Source of the DNA: Corynebacterium ulceribovis DSM 45146
Lineage (GTDB): Bacteria > Actinomycetota > Actinomycetes > Mycobacteriales > Mycobacteriaceae
DNA length: 64,000 bases
Assembly (NCBI RefSeq): GCF_000372445.1
Contig: NZ_AQUY01000003.1
Coordinates: 62,001 to 126,000 of the forward strand
Direction: 5' to 3'
Shown: positions 36,955-47,263 of the stretch, in pieces
How positions within the stretch are numbered: position 1 is the stretch's first letter
How the letters are laid out: every line of letters begins with the position of its first letter
Notes under the pieces: model-generated
Databases searched by the model: none
The model's input: the letters and a program-made list of their open reading frames with translations, nothing else
What the model was told of the DNA's origin: nothing
Translations under genes and position numbers: made by a program

Positions 36955-38475
36955 CTACTTTTCCTTGCGCATCTGCGCGAGCAGTTCGGCGACAGTCAGC
37001 GCGTTCTTGTTCTCGTCGGCGCGGCGACGGCCATGGTGTGCCGATGGTTCGTCAGCAACTTCCGGCGCTTCCGGAGTCTGCTGAGATTCCGGCGCAGGTG
37101 CCTCTTCAGCGGATACTTCTTCAGCAGCCACATCCTGTGCAGGTGCAGCTGGTTCTTCCGGCAGCTTCATACCCGCAGCAACAGCCCAATCCCGGTGCAC
37201 TGGAATCGTCGCGGTTGCGTAGTCATCCGCAGCTTCCGCGTGGTCGCCCGCGGCGTCCGCATCAGCGTAATCTTCGTAGCCATCGTCTTCGTCAGCGAAA
37301 TCTGGCTGCTCTGGTTCCGGCATGGTCCAGTCCACGGCCGCGAAGCTACCGGTGCTGAACTTGCTGCCACTGTGACCGCCGGTATGCGTGCTCGCCTGCG
37401 CGCCAGAGTGCGCGCCACTGCGCGCATCACTGTGGCCACCCAGATGCGCAGTGCGCGCATCACTTGGGCGCTCGGTCTCGACCGGAATTGCGGTGCCGTT
37501 TGCTGGGTGCCCAGGCTCTGCAGCCATGGCAGCCCCAGCCAGCGCTGCCCCGGCAGCTGCTGCCGCGTCTTGTTCAGCGCGGTGCTCTTCCCGCTTTTCT
37601 TCCCGAACCTGACGCAAACCTTCTGGCGTCACTGGGCCCGACTGGGTGTGTGCGCCAACTTCGCCGCGTCCGACAGCTTCTGCCCGTCGCAAAGCAGGCC
37701 GGGAAGTCTGCGCCAGATCCGCTTTCGCTTCCAGCTCCCGGATCCGCTCAGCCTCCGCGCGCAGCGCAACGCGCTCTTCTTCCAGGTCCGTGCCCAGCAT
37801 CTCCGCAAGGTGCTCGCGCAGCTTCTGCAGCTCCACTTTCAGCTCAGCCAAGGTGTCGGCGTGCTGTTCGCGCAGGCTATCGAGGTAGGACTGTTCCAGC
37901 AGCAGTTCTTGCTCCCGGTGCGTCGCCATTTCCTTGTCCATCTCCAGCTGGTGAATCCGCTGCAGCTCAGCCGAGCGCTTGCGTTCATCGCCTACTTGCT
38001 GACGGAATCGGCTCACCAGCAGCGCCCCGAGGAACGCGGCCCACAATGCGGCGAGCACTGCGATTTTCATCCACGTGGTGGAGTTGGTGAACAGCATGAC
38101 CACCGAAGCCACAACTGCCAGTGCCACCAGCCCAATCAGCACAAACATGGACTTGTCGTTGCTGTTCAGCGCTTCGTCACGGTGGTCATCCCCGGCGCCC
38201 ACTGCCAGCAACTCCGCATCGGAATCAGCATCCGAGGAACCAGCAGATCCAGCACCAACACCGGCGTCTGCCCCAGCGGCAGAGTCATCCGGCACGCCCG
38301 CCGAACCGGCGCGACCGCCCGCCGAACCCGCACCAGCTTCATGCGCACCTGTGCCCCAGCTGTCCCCATTCACGTCAAACTGCTCATGGAAGGCAGGCTC
38401 AGCCGGCACCTGACCGAAGACTTCGGTCCGCTCAGAATCTGGAGTGGAGTTGCGGTCGTGAGGCTGCGGAGTCAT
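36955..38475 (-). CDS. Large acidic membrane protein with coiled coil (DUF6779-like)
   Basis: The 506-residue product from ATG 38475 has a low-complexity acidic and Gly/Ala/Ser-rich N-terminal region (1-105). Two membrane helices (about 108-130 and 137-155) follow, then a charged coiled coil (160-260) with many Arg/Glu/Leu. A His/Ser/Gly/Ala-rich and acidic tail ends the protein (TVAELLAQMRKEK). It occupies the position of Rv3604c in M. tuberculosis, an uncharacterised membrane protein; the DUF number is from memory. It could link the membrane to cytoplasmic partners through its coiled coil. No enzymatic motif is visible. Confidence 0.7.
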   Translation of the reverse strand: MTPQPHDRNSTPDSERTEVFGQVPAEPAFHEQFDVNGDSWGTGAHEAGAGSAGGRAGSAGVPDDSAAGADAGVGAGSAGSSDADSDAELLAVGAGDDHRDEALNSNDKSMFVLIGLVALAVVASVVMLFTNSTTWMKIAVLAALWAAFLGALLVSRFRQQVGDERKRSAELQRIHQLEMDKEMATHREQELLLEQSYLDSLREQHADTLAELKVELQKLREHLAEMLGTDLEEERVALRAEAERIRELEAKADLAQTSRPALRRAEAVGRGEVGAHTQSGPVTPEGLRQVREEKREEHRAEQDAAAAAGAALAGAAMAAEPGHPANGTAIPVETERPSDARTAHLGGHSDARSGAHSGAQASTHTGGHSGSKFSTGSFAAVDWTMPEPEQPDFADEDDGYEDYADADAAGDHAEAADDYATATIPVHRDWAVAAGMKLPEEPAAPAQDVAAEEVSAEEAPAPESQQTPEAPEVADEPSAHHGRRRADENKNALTVAELLAQMRKEK

Positions 38476-38542
38476 GAGTACCAATCTAGCTGGGAAAACC
38501 TTCAGCTGTCGTAGCTGCTGCGGGCGTGTTTAGCTCCCCATT

Positions 38543-39037
38543 TTACGCAGGCGTAGCTTCGATGCCACTTCCAAGGCCACGGCCCTCGTCATCGTCCGGC
38601 GGCACGCTGCACGCCCACTCCAAAACCAGACCCGCAATCGTCACCAAAACCGACGCGACCAGCCCCAAAATCACCACTGGCGCTTCTTCTTCCGCAGCCA
38701 GCAGCTCCCCAGTCCGTGGCAGCACCCACACCGCCAGCCCGCCGTAAAGACCTGCGAAAATAGCGCCCAGCCAAATCGCCGCATCCCCGATAATCAGCAG
38801 CCCAGCAACAGTCGTTGGGTTCACTTGACTGCGGTCTTGCCCAATATCGCCGTCACTGACCCGCTTTTTCACCCACCAGGCCGCCAGCCCGCACATCACT
38901 GCAAGGAACCACAAAAACGCGGTATCGCGGGCATGCAGCCCCGGCAGAGAGCCGTAGAATCGCCATGCCAGCAGCACCGTCACCACGCCGACGCCGAGGG
39001 CCAGCGCGATGGGCGCGCGTGGATTAGTGCGCTGCAT
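38543..39037 (-). CDS. DUF3180 family membrane protein
   Basis: The 164-residue protein has four predicted membrane helices and matches the small actinobacterial membrane family DUF3180 by length, topology (TNPRAPIALALG start, then WRFYGSLP, AWWVKKR) and position. It is next to folK, like Rv3605c. The start is ATG 39037, two bases after the folK stop; GTG 39043, overlapping the stop as GTGA, is an alternative. Function unknown. Confidence 0.8.
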   Translation of the reverse strand: MQRTNPRAPIALALGVGVVTVLLAWRFYGSLPGLHARDTAFLWFLAVMCGLAAWWVKKRVSDGDIGQDRSQVNPTTVAGLLIIGDAAIWLGAIFAGLYGGLAVWVLPRTGELLAAEEEAPVVILGLVASVLVTIAGLVLEWACSVPPDDDEGRGLGSGIEATPA

Positions 39038-39039
39038 TT

Positions 39040-39621
39040 TCACTGAACTGATACGCCTTCCGCTTGTTGTTTCCAACTGTGCCCGCTGCGCTGCACCCCG
39101 GCAACTTCCGCAGCGTCCAGCCCAGCAATGAGCTCCGCGATACTCGCCCCGTCCAGCGTGGCGTTCGGGTCAGCATCCAGCCACGGCACCAGCACAAATG
39201 CGCGCTGGTGTGCATGTGGGTGCGGCAGCATCAGTTCGCTTGTTGACGAATATATGGCACCTTTCGCATTAGCTGCCGTCACAATATCGACATCCAAAGT
39301 TCGTGGGCCCCAATGGATTTCGCGAACGCGGTCTGCTTGCTGCTCTAGCTTTTGACCAAAGCGGAGCAACTCCAGGGCGCTCAGCTGAACGTCAACAAGC
39401 AACAATGCGTTAAGGAAGTCTTGCTGCTCTACCCCGCCCCATGGGGCGCTGCAATAAATGTCCGATGCAGCTAGGACGCGGGCTCCGGGGAGAGTGTCGA
39501 AAGCGTCGCGGACGGATTGCAGGTGGTTCAGGCGGTCGCCAATGTTGCTGCCGATGGACAGTACCGCGCGAGTGCACGGCTGGTCCGGCAGCGGGATGTC
39601 CGAGAGCGGAAGTTCAGACAT
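39040..39621 (-). CDS. folK: 2-amino-4-hydroxy-6-hydroxymethyldihydropteridine pyrophosphokinase
   Basis: FolK transfers pyrophosphate from ATP to the pterin before DHPS acts. The 193-residue protein has AVLSIGSNIGDRLNHLQ near residue 20, YCSAPWGGVEQQDFLNALL near 58, and the signature WGPRTLDVDIVTA near 104. HPHAHQRAFVLVPW follows near 145. Its ATG overlaps the folB stop (TGATG). It contains two GCTTNTTGACG copies in opposite orientations (39238 and 39390). Confidence 0.96.
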   Translation of the reverse strand: MSELPLSDIPLPDQPCTRAVLSIGSNIGDRLNHLQSVRDAFDTLPGARVLAASDIYCSAPWGGVEQQDFLNALLLVDVQLSALELLRFGQKLEQQADRVREIHWGPRTLDVDIVTAANAKGAIYSSTSELMLPHPHAHQRAFVLVPWLDADPNATLDGASIAELIAGLDAAEVAGVQRSGHSWKQQAEGVSVQ

Positions 39622-40049
39622 CAGACTTGCTCCGTTCCGGCATCGGACGCAAAGCGGAACTTCGGTTTCACTTTCCCTTGCCCGGCACGGCGGGAGCGAC
39701 GCGCGACCACCGCCACGTCATCGAATGCGTGCTTAATCGGTGCGCTTGGCTTATGCACCGTCACTTCCACCGCGTGCAACTGCTGATTGTCCGCCATGAC
39801 GGTGTCCGCAATCTCCCCGGCAACTGCCTCGATGAGATTGCGGGGCGGGCCGGAGACAATCGCAACCACGGTGTCCGCCAGTGCGCCATAGTCGATGGTG
39901 TCGGCAAGGTCATCGGAGGCGGCAGCGGCAGCACTATCGAGCCACAGGCAGACGTCGATAATGAACTCTTGGCCGTCGCGCTTTTCAAAGCCGAAAACGC
40001 CGTGATGACCGAACACTTTCAGCCCAGTCAGTTCAATCCGGTCCGCCAT
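39621..40049 (-). CDS. folB: Dihydroneopterin aldolase
   Basis: FolB cleaves dihydroneopterin to the hydroxymethyl pterin. The 142-residue protein shows [23 protein letters not shown] with the conserved Glu, IDYGALAD near 68, and [12 protein letters not shown] near 90. The start at 40049 follows GGAGG by 6 bases. A basic tail of about 25 residues extends past the usual end. It sits between folP and folK. Confidence 0.95.
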   Translation of the reverse strand: MADRIELTGLKVFGHHGVFGFEKRDGQEFIIDVCLWLDSAAAAASDDLADTIDYGALADTVVAIVSGPPRNLIEAVAGEIADTVMADNQQLHAVEVTVHKPSAPIKHAFDDVAVVARRSRRAGQGKVKPKFRFASDAGTEQV

Positions 40050-40102
40050 CAAAAACCTCCGCTCGTTGATTGCTGCTCGTTGGTCGCCGCTAATTAGCCA
40101 CG

Positions 40103-41059
40103 CTAGCCCGCTGTTGGGTAGTCACCGTCGGCAGCAGGCCGCCCATCTGGGGCTGCGCCGCGAGAAAACGCTGCCGCCACTTCCACCGCATCACGGGTCG
40201 CGGCGGCGTCATGCACGCGCACCGCCCAGGCCCCAGCTTGCGCTGCCAGCGCCGACACCGCAGCAGTCGCCGCATCTGCCTCCGCCGGAGTACGCGCCGA
40301 ACCATCCGGACGTGTGCGCAGCGACGCCAAAAACCGTTTCCGGCTCGCCGCAACCAGCACCGGAAACTCCAGATCGATCAGCACATCCAGGTTCCGCAGC
40401 AGTTGCCAGTTATCTTCAGCGTTCTTCGCAAACCCCAGGCCTGGGTCAATAATGATGTTGTTTGGTGCCACACCCGCTGCCACCGCTGCGTCAATACGCT
40501 CAAGCAGGAACCTACGCACATCCGCAACAATATCGGCGACGGCTGCACGGCCGGACGCGTTGACGAACCGGTCGGTGCGCCAATGCATCAGGCACAGTGG
40601 CCGATCGGCGGCGGCGCACACTGACAGCATGCGGTCGTCGGCTAAGCCTGCGGATACGTCGTTAATCATGGCGGCACCTGCGGCAAGCGCTGCTTCGGCA
40701 ACATCGGCGCGCATCGTGTCCACGCTGACTCGCACCCCGGCACTGGCTAGTTCACGGACCACCGGCAACACTCGGGACAGTTCATCGTCGGGGGTCACGC
40801 GGATGGCACCCGGACGGGTCGATTCACCGCCGACGTCAATGAAATCGGCGCCGTCGCACACCAGCTTCTCGGCCTGCGTCAGCGCGGCACCTGGCCGCAG
40901 GTACTGGCCTCCGTCGGAGAAGGAGTCGGTGGTGACGTTGACAATGCCCATCACGGCGCAGCGGTCCAGCCCGCCGAGCAGGGACATCGGACCCGTCATC
41001 AACGGCACCTTGAACCGATTGGGTCGTTCGGGCTGCTGCTTCCGGTTTTCCGCGGCCAC
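40103..41059 (-). CDS. folP: Dihydropteroate synthase
   Basis: DHPS joins pterin pyrophosphate with p-aminobenzoate and is the sulfonamide target. The 318-residue barrel protein has [14 protein letters not shown] near residue 39, [11 protein letters not shown] near 75, MINDVSAG near 130, and [16 protein letters not shown] near 200. The last motif is [20 protein letters not shown] near 280. A 15-residue polar lead is longer than in E. coli. It lies 3 bp after folE. Confidence 0.96.
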   Translation of the reverse strand: MAAENRKQQPERPNRFKVPLMTGPMSLLGGLDRCAVMGIVNVTTDSFSDGGQYLRPGAALTQAEKLVCDGADFIDVGGESTRPGAIRVTPDDELSRVLPVVRELASAGVRVSVDTMRADVAEAALAAGAAMINDVSAGLADDRMLSVCAAADRPLCLMHWRTDRFVNASGRAAVADIVADVRRFLLERIDAAVAAGVAPNNIIIDPGLGFAKNAEDNWQLLRNLDVLIDLEFPVLVAASRKRFLASLRTRPDGSARTPAEADAATAAVSALAAQAGAWAVRVHDAAATRDAVEVAAAFSRGAAPDGRPAADGDYPTAG

Positions 41060-41062
41060 GGG

Positions 41063-41641
41063 TTAGCGCCCCATAATCAGGCTCATGGCTTCCGACCGCG
41101 CCGCCGGGGAGGTGTGGAATAGGCCCCGCACCGCCGACGTCGTCGTCTTCGAACCAGGTTTACGAATCCCGCGCATGGACATGCACAGGTGTTCACATTC
41201 AATCACCACAATCGCGGCAGTCGGCTGCAGCCGTTCGACTAGCGCATCGGCGACCTGCGAGGTCAGGCGCTCCTGCACCTGTGGGCGCTTGGCGTAACCG
41301 TCAACCAGCCGCGCCAGCTTCGACAGGCCGGTCACCCGCCCGGATTCGCCGGGGATGTAGCCGATGTGCGCTTTGCCAAAGAATGGCACCAGGTGGTGCT
41401 CGCAGGTGGAGTAGATCGGAATGTCCTTGACCAAGATCATTTCCTTGTGACCTTCGTCGAAAGTGGTTTCCAGCACTGCGGACGGGTCGGTGAACAGCCC
41501 GGCAAATGTTTCGGCGTAGGCGCGTGCCACGCGCGATGGGGTGTCCCGCAGGCCTTCGCGTTCTGGGTCTTCGCCGACGGCAATCAAAAGTTCCCGGACT
41601 GCAGCTTCAGCTCGCGCCTGGTCGAACTTATTTGCCGTCAT
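41063..41641 (-). CDS. folE: GTP cyclohydrolase I
   Basis: FolE opens GTP to dihydroneopterin triphosphate, the first folate step. The 192-residue protein has the zinc Cys-His set in [20 protein letters not shown] (residues about 79-98) and [16 protein letters not shown] near 150. It overlaps the end of ftsH by 14 bp, so the two are translationally linked. Folate genes directly behind ftsH are typical of actinobacteria. Confidence 0.97.
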   Translation of the reverse strand: MTANKFDQARAEAAVRELLIAVGEDPEREGLRDTPSRVARAYAETFAGLFTDPSAVLETTFDEGHKEMILVKDIPIYSTCEHHLVPFFGKAHIGYIPGESGRVTGLSKLARLVDGYAKRPQVQERLTSQVADALVERLQPTAAIVVIECEHLCMSMRGIRKPGSKTTTSAVRGLFHTSPAARSEAMSLIMGR

Positions 41642-44027
41642 TATCTATCTCCCATGGGTTGCTAGGTTTTTCGTTGGCTGGCAGCTGGAATCCGCGCTGC
41701 TCTTCGATTGGCGGCACTACCGGGCCTTTTTCGCTTGTTGACGAATCGGCCGGAGGCCACCCTGGTGCAGTCCAGTTCGGAGGTGGCGGGGTGCCACCGT
41801 ACTGCGGAGTCTGTGGCGGTGTCTGTGGTGGCGTTTGCTGTGGCGTCCGTGGCGTCTGCTGCTGTTCAGGCTGACGGGGCCGACCAGCTTTCGGCTCGCC
41901 GATCTGCTCACCAGAAGACATGTCATCGCCAGTGACACCAGACCCGGTGCCGCCGGACTGCACATCCTTGTCGCTGCTGTGGCTCTCCCGGTCGCCGCTA
42001 TCTGGTCGGGTTTCCACACCAGAGTGCGGCAAACTGCTCAGGTTCTGCTTGCGGATCGCCTCAATGAAGTCGACCTTCTTCGGCGGTTCTTCACCACGAG
42101 CAATCGCCTGCTCAACTGGGGTGAGAACTGGTTCCTTGAAGTCCTTCGGGTACTCCTCCAGACCCAGGTACAGGTCCACGCGGCGTCGTGGCACCACGTT
42201 CTTGAACATGACCTCTAGGTCTGGGCGGCGCAGCGTTTCCTTTTCCAGCAGCTCCGCAGCCAGAATGTCCAGGGTGTCGCGGTTTTCCTTGAGGATGTCG
42301 TAGGCCTCGCGGTGTGCTCGGTCAATCAGGTAGCGGATCTGTTCGTCAATGACAGCGGCCACCTTCGGCGAGTAGTCAGAGGTTGCTCCGCCACCGCGAC
42401 CGAGGAATGGGTCGCCGTCTTCTTCACCGTATTTCACGGTGCCCAGGTGTGGGCTCATGCCGTATTCGGCAACCATGCCGCGGGCAATCTTCGTAGCCTG
42501 TTCAATGTCGGCAGAAGCGCCGGTGGTTGGCTGGCCGAAAATCAGCTCTTCGGCGGCGCGTCCACCCATGGCAAAGACCAAGCGGGCGAAGAGTTCTGCC
42601 CGGTTGTACATGCCCTTGTCGTCTTCCGGCACTGTCATGGCGTGGCCACCAGTGCGGCCACGAGCCAAAATGGTCACCTTGTAGACACGTTCAATGTCCT
42701 TCAGCGCCCACGCGGCAAGCGTGTGGCCACCTTCGTGGTAGGCGGTGACCTTCTTTTCCTGCTCGGAAATAATCTTCGACGTGCGGCGCGGACCACCGAT
42801 AACGCGGTCGACGGCTTCTTCCAGCGCGTCGGCGGTAATGACATTGCCGTGGACGCGAGCGGTCAGCAGCGCAGCTTCATTGAGCACGTTCTGCAGGTCC
42901 GCACCCGACATACCGGCGGTGCGCTTCGCCAGACCGTCAAGGTCCGCGTCGGCAGCCAGCGGCTTGTTCTTCGCGTGGACCTTCAAGATCGCGCGGCGGC
43001 CCGCCATATCTGGGTTGGTCACTGGGATCTGACGGTCGAAGCGACCTGGGCGCAGCAGCGCTGGGTCAAGCACGTCTGGTCGGTTGGTGGCAGCCATCAA
43101 AATGACGTTGGAGCGGTCATCAAAACCGTCCATTTCCACCAGCAGCTGGTTCAGGGTTTGCTCGCGTTCGTCATGTCCACCGCCCATGCCGGCGCCACGC
43201 TGGCGACCAACGGCATCAATTTCGTCGATGAAGATGATGCATGGTGACGATTCCTTGGCCTGCTTGAATAGGTCGCGGACTCGGGAAGCACCAACACCGA
43301 CGAACATTTCGACGAAGTCGGAACCGGAGATGGTGAAGAATGGCACGCCTGCTTCACCGGCAACAGCGCGGGCCAGCAGGGTTTTACCGGTACCCGGTGG
43401 GCCGTAGAGCAGCACGCCGCGCGGGATTTTCGCGCCGAGGCGTTCGTAGTGCTCTGGGTTTTGCAGGAAGTCGCGGATTTCGGCGAGTTCGCTGACTGCT
43501 TCGTCGGCACCGGCCACGTCGGCGAAGGTGGTTTTTGGCATGTCTTTGCTCAGCTGCTTGGCGCGTGAGCCACCAATACCGAACATGCCGCCACCGGCGC
43601 CGCCCTGCATCCGGCTAAATAGCCACATGATGAGGGCAAAGAAGATCAGCATCGGCAGCATCAGCCCCAGCATGGACATCAGGAAGTTCTCCTGCGTCAC
43701 TTTGGTGCTGTACTTGTCCATGCCTTTGGCGTCCCGCACCGCGGTGAAAATGTCGTCAGTGGCGCGGGCTGGGTACTGCGCGAGGATTTCTTTGGTGTCG
43801 GCTTTGCCGTCAACTTCGATACCTTCGCGCAGTTTCAGGCGTAGTCGCTGTTCCCGGTCATCAATTTGGGCTTCTTCAACTTTGCCTTCGCTCAGCTGCT
43901 GCAGCGCAACCGAGGTTTCTACCTTGCGGTAGCCGCGGGTGTCGTCGGTCAACAGGTTCAGCGCAAAAAAGCTGATCAAAATGACCGCCGCGATGGCGGA
44001 CCAGCGGATAATCTTCTTCGTTTCCAT
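41628..44027 (-). CDS. ftsH: ATP-dependent zinc metalloprotease FtsH
   Basis: FtsH is a membrane-bound hexameric protease for misfolded or short-lived membrane and cytoplasmic proteins. The 799-residue protein has membrane helices at 8-27 and 116-137 with a small outside domain between them. Walker A is GPPGTGKT at 209-216, the second region of homology ends in RPGRFDR, and the zinc site is HEGGH at 431-435. The last 150 residues are a Pro/Gln/Ser-rich tail typical of corynebacterial FtsH. The start at 44027 gives the usual METKK N-terminus. A GCTTNTTGACG copy lies in the tail (41733-41743), antisense. Confidence 0.97.
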   Translation of the reverse strand: METKKIIRWSAIAAVILISFFALNLLTDDTRGYRKVETSVALQQLSEGKVEEAQIDDREQRLRLKLREGIEVDGKADTKEILAQYPARATDDIFTAVRDAKGMDKYSTKVTQENFLMSMLGLMLPMLIFFALIMWLFSRMQGGAGGGMFGIGGSRAKQLSKDMPKTTFADVAGADEAVSELAEIRDFLQNPEHYERLGAKIPRGVLLYGPPGTGKTLLARAVAGEAGVPFFTISGSDFVEMFVGVGASRVRDLFKQAKESSPCIIFIDEIDAVGRQRGAGMGGGHDEREQTLNQLLVEMDGFDDRSNVILMAATNRPDVLDPALLRPGRFDRQIPVTNPDMAGRRAILKVHAKNKPLAADADLDGLAKRTAGMSGADLQNVLNEAALLTARVHGNVITADALEEAVDRVIGGPRRTSKIISEQEKKVTAYHEGGHTLAAWALKDIERVYKVTILARGRTGGHAMTVPEDDKGMYNRAELFARLVFAMGGRAAEELIFGQPTTGASADIEQATKIARGMVAEYGMSPHLGTVKYGEEDGDPFLGRGGGATSDYSPKVAAVIDEQIRYLIDRAHREAYDILKENRDTLDILAAELLEKETLRRPDLEVMFKNVVPRRRVDLYLGLEEYPKDFKEPVLTPVEQAIARGEEPPKKVDFIEAIRKQNLSSLPHSGVETRPDSGDRESHSSDKDVQSGGTGSGVTGDDMSSGEQIGEPKAGRPRQPEQQQTPRTPQQTPPQTPPQTPQYGGTPPPPNWTAPGWPPADSSTSEKGPVVPPIEEQRGFQLPANEKPSNPWEIDNDGK

Positions 44028-44110
44028 GAAGGGCTTTCTCAAGGGCTAACTAACAGTGGTGCGCCAACACTTAAGTCAGCGCGGCGCACTGGGCAGCATC
44101 CGACCAGTTG

Positions 44111-44692
44111 TTACTGGTAGACGGATGGGTGCAGGGTTCCGACGTATGGCAGGTCGCGGTAGCGTTCGGCGAAGTCCAGACCGTATCCGATGACGAATTC
44201 GTTTGGGATGTCGAAGCCAATGTCGGCGATGTCAAGTTTGGTGGTGACGGCTTCTGGCTTGCGCAGCAGGGTGATAACTTCCAGCGACCGCGGGTTGCGG
44301 TTCATCAGGTTCTTAATCAGCCAGCTCAGGGTCAGGCCGGAGTCAACAATGTCTTCCACCAGGATGACGTTGCGGTTTTCGATTTGGCGGTCCAGGTCCT
44401 TCAGAATGCGGACCACGCCGGAGGAAGAAACAGAGTTTCCGTAGGAGGACACCGCCATGAATTCCAGCTGTGCTGGAATTTTCAGTTTGCGGGCGAAGTC
44501 TGCCAGGAAGACTACTGCGCCTTTCAGGACACAGACGAGGATGATGTCTTCTTCCGTGTTGGCATACTTTTCGCTGACACGGTCCGCCATCTCTTGGATG
44601 CGAGCGTGCAGTTCCTCTTCGCCAATAAGAATTGCTTCAACGTCGGCGCCGTATGGGTTGTCTGGGACGTTGAAGTCTTTCACGTCATGCAT
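44111..44692 (-). CDS. hpt: Hypoxanthine phosphoribosyltransferase
   Basis: Hpt salvages hypoxanthine and guanine with PRPP. The 193-residue protein from ATG 44692 (GGAGG 8 bases upstream) has the PPi-binding VCVLKGAVVFLADFAR and MAVSSYGNSVSSSG. The PRPP motif is VILVEDIVDSGLTLSW near 120, and the base site is VIGYGLDFAERYRDLPYVG near 170. It overlaps the end of tilS by 8 bp; a longer frame upstream has no ribosome site. Confidence 0.96.
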   Translation of the reverse strand: MHDVKDFNVPDNPYGADVEAILIGEEELHARIQEMADRVSEKYANTEEDIILVCVLKGAVVFLADFARKLKIPAQLEFMAVSSYGNSVSSSGVVRILKDLDRQIENRNVILVEDIVDSGLTLSWLIKNLMNRNPRSLEVITLLRKPEAVTTKLDIADIGFDIPNEFVIGYGLDFAERYRDLPYVGTLHPSVYQ

Positions 44693-45752
44693 TGGGAATG
44701 CCTCCACCTGCTTGTCGGATTCTGCCGGTTTCTTCCTGAATGTACAGGCCAAGGATGCCAGCTTTGCGGGCGACAACTAATCTGTTGCCCTTCCTTGCCA
44801 TTTGTACACCACAATCATGATGGTACGGCACGGCAACCGGACCTTGACCATGCCAATCGGTAACCAGCCGGGACACTTCGGTTAAGTGCCGAAAAGTCAG
44901 CGGTCCAGTGCCCTGCGACAGCAACCATTGGCGCAGCACTCGGGTGCGCACTGCTTCCGGTAGTGGTGCAAGGTCAGCCACCGCCAAGCCCATCGCCAAG
45001 CCAGCCGACGCTCCAGCGCCCCCGCCCGCCAGCACTTCCGCAGCCGCAGCTTCCAACGCATCGTCATCAGCCCGCAGCAGCTCCGCGGTCCGCCCCAGCG
45101 CCGCTACTGCCCCGCCGCCGGCAATATCCTCCAGCAGCGGCAGCAGTTCATGCCGCATCCGTACCCGCGTAAATGCGGCATCAGTATTCTGCGGGTCGTG
45201 CCATACGTTCAGGCCCAGCTCTTGGCAGGCACTTTCCGTATCGGCGCGCCGCACCCCAAGCAGTGGCCGCCCGATTGTGCCGCCGGGCAGGTCAGTCCAT
45301 GGTCGCATGCCCGCCAGCGATTTCGCCCCAGAGCCCCGCACCAGCCCCAGCAGCACAGTTTCGGCTTGGTCATCCAAGGTGTGCCCCACCAGCACTGGCC
45401 GCCCCTGTGCCGCCGCCAGCAACGCCTCGTAGCGGGCGTCCCGCGCCGCAGCTTCCATGCCACCGGCGCTGCCCACTTCCACCGCAATCACACGGGCGGG
45501 CACCCCAAGCCGCTGCGCTTGTGCACGTGCCTGCGCTGCCACATCGGCAGAGCCAGGTTGCAGCCCGTGGTCCACAACAATCGCTTCGGCAGCCACATTT
45601 TCCGCCGCCAATGCTGCCACCAGAGCTAAGGAGTCCGCCCCGCCCGACAGGCCAACAACGCAGTCGCTGCAAAAGCCGCGGACCGCGCGTCTAATCGTCA
45701 AAAAGCTCGGACTACGTCGGGGAACTGCAACCTGGCCGATGTGTGCGGGCAC
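44685..45752 (-). CDS. tilS: tRNA(Ile)-lysidine synthetase
   Basis: TilS attaches lysine to C34 of the CAU-anticodon tRNA-Ile. The 355-residue protein has the PP-loop VGLSGGADSLAL near residue 33, VDHGLQPGS near 60, and VGHTLDDQAETVLLGLVRGSG near 118, followed by a shortened C-terminal domain. The GTG start overlaps the dac stop by one base. A GCTTNTTGACG copy near its start (45696-45706) is read in a different frame (SFLTIR). Confidence 0.95.
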   Translation of the reverse strand: MPAHIGQVAVPRRSPSFLTIRRAVRGFCSDCVVGLSGGADSLALVAALAAENVAAEAIVVDHGLQPGSADVAAQARAQAQRLGVPARVIAVEVGSAGGMEAAARDARYEALLAAAQGRPVLVGHTLDDQAETVLLGLVRGSGAKSLAGMRPWTDLPGGTIGRPLLGVRRADTESACQELGLNVWHDPQNTDAAFTRVRMRHELLPLLEDIAGGGAVAALGRTAELLRADDDALEAAAAEVLAGGGAGASAGLAMGLAVADLAPLPEAVRTRVLRQWLLSQGTGPLTFRHLTEVSRLVTDWHGQGPVAVPYHHDCGVQMARKGNRLVVARKAGILGLYIQEETGRIRQAGGGIPNA

Positions 45753-47146
45753 TAGCGGACCTCGGTGAGCTCGCTTGTCAGCTCATCCTGCGCGGCGCGG
45801 GCGGCGGGGACGTCGGCGTCATTGGATACCAGCACGAACACCAGCATGTCAGTGCCGACGGTGGTGGTCACACCGGCCAAAGCGGAGGTCCCGGTCAGCG
45901 TGCCAGTTTTACCGCGAACGTACCCGGCGCCATCTTGGCCAGCGAAACGGGTCGCCAAGGTGCCGTCGCCTGCCGCAACGGACATGGTTTCCACCAGCGG
46001 CCGCAGCTTCGCGTCGGCGTCATCGTGGCCGACGGAGCGGACAATAATGTCGGACAGGGTGCGCGACGGGATGAGGTTCGCCATGGCCATACCGGAATTA
46101 TCTTTCAAGTCCACCCCAGCCATTGGCACGCCGTGTGCCTGCAAAATGTCAACGGTCGCCTTCGCCGCAGACTCCCCCGTCGGGGCCTGCTCCGGGTTCT
46201 GTGCCTCCGCCACTTCCCGGCCGATCGCCTCCGCGAGAACATTGTCGGAGTTGGCCATCATGTCGTGCAGGCGGTCACGTAGCGGCGCCGATTCCACCGC
46301 GGCGATTTCCTCACCACTGGTTTTTTGCTTATTGACGTCTACCTCGATGCTGTCGGCGTTGGTGCCTGCGAGCTTCGCGATTTCCGCAGCGAAGGCAGTA
46401 CCGGCGGCATTTGCTGGGTGGTGACTTTTCGGCGGGTGATTGCTGTCGTGGTTCAGGCGGGCGCCATCGACCATCACCGGTTCCATCGGGGCGATGAACC
46501 CGGCATCAATGTCCTCTTCATCCCACTCGGGGTTGAAAGCATCGCCGCCCCACGCGGACGTGTCGACGACGATGTTGGTGATGGCGGCTGGGTCCGGCAG
46601 TTGGGCGGCTAGGTCTGCCAGGGACGCCGCGCCGTCATGCCAGCCGGTGTCACCGCTGGTCTGGGCGAGGGTGACATCTCCGCCGCCGCGCAACACAATC
46701 GTGCCCGGCGCGTCCCCGGTGTGGACCGTAGTTTTCACGCGGTGGTCGAGCGGCAAAGTCAGCAGTGCGGCGGCGGCTGTCAGGATTTTGGTGGCTGATG
46801 CTGGGCGCTGCGGTTTATCTGGGTTGTGTTGCCACAGAAGTTCGCCGCTTTCTGCGTCGGTGACCATCCCGGCGAGGTTCCCCAGGCGAGGGTCGGTGGC
46901 GTATTTCGCCATGATTTCGGTGACATCGCTGCGGAGCTGGTCCACGTCATCGATGCCGTCGGTGGCAGCTGCAGTCGGTGAAGCGGCGGTGGCAATGGCT
47001 GCGGGGTCGGCGACGATGCGTTTGCCATGCCGTCCAAGCCACAGGGCGCTGCCGATAATGATGGCAGCGGCTAGAAGGACGGCGAGGAGGGACACCCACC
47101 ACAGGACGGGCCTGGAGTTGGTGTTTTGGCTGGGCGGTCGCGTCAC
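45752..47146 (-). CDS. dac: D-alanyl-D-alanine carboxypeptidase/endopeptidase (PBP4, DacB family)
   Basis: This enzyme trims or cuts peptidoglycan cross-links outside the membrane. The 464-residue protein from GTG 47146 (AAAGGTG upstream) has a membrane anchor at about residues 14-37. The catalytic SxxK is Ser117-Lys120 in PASATKIL, with SDN near 275 (MANSDNVLAEAI) and KTG in VRGKTGTLTG near 400. The long insert between SxxK and SDN is typical of PBP4. It is the first gene of the leftward 13-gene run, divergent from ppa, as in M. tuberculosis Rv3627c/ppa. Confidence 0.93.
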   Translation of the reverse strand: MTRPPSQNTNSRPVLWWVSLLAVLLAAAIIIGSALWLGRHGKRIVADPAAIATAASPTAAATDGIDDVDQLRSDVTEIMAKYATDPRLGNLAGMVTDAESGELLWQHNPDKPQRPASATKILTAAAALLTLPLDHRVKTTVHTGDAPGTIVLRGGGDVTLAQTSGDTGWHDGAASLADLAAQLPDPAAITNIVVDTSAWGGDAFNPEWDEEDIDAGFIAPMEPVMVDGARLNHDSNHPPKSHHPANAAGTAFAAEIAKLAGTNADSIEVDVNKQKTSGEEIAAVESAPLRDRLHDMMANSDNVLAEAIGREVAEAQNPEQAPTGESAAKATVDILQAHGVPMAGVDLKDNSGMAMANLIPSRTLSDIIVRSVGHDDADAKLRPLVETMSVAAGDGTLATRFAGQDGAGYVRGKTGTLTGTSALAGVTTTVGTDMLVFVLVSNDADVPAARAAQDELTSELTEVR

Positions 47147-47263
47147 GGGGTCACCTTTTCGCGTTGTTAATGTCAAGTGAAGCCAACCATGTCAGATTAG
47201 GGCAGCTAGCATGAAAGTTGTCCATTCACGTCTATTGAACGTCACTCAAAAGGAGCAGTGCTA

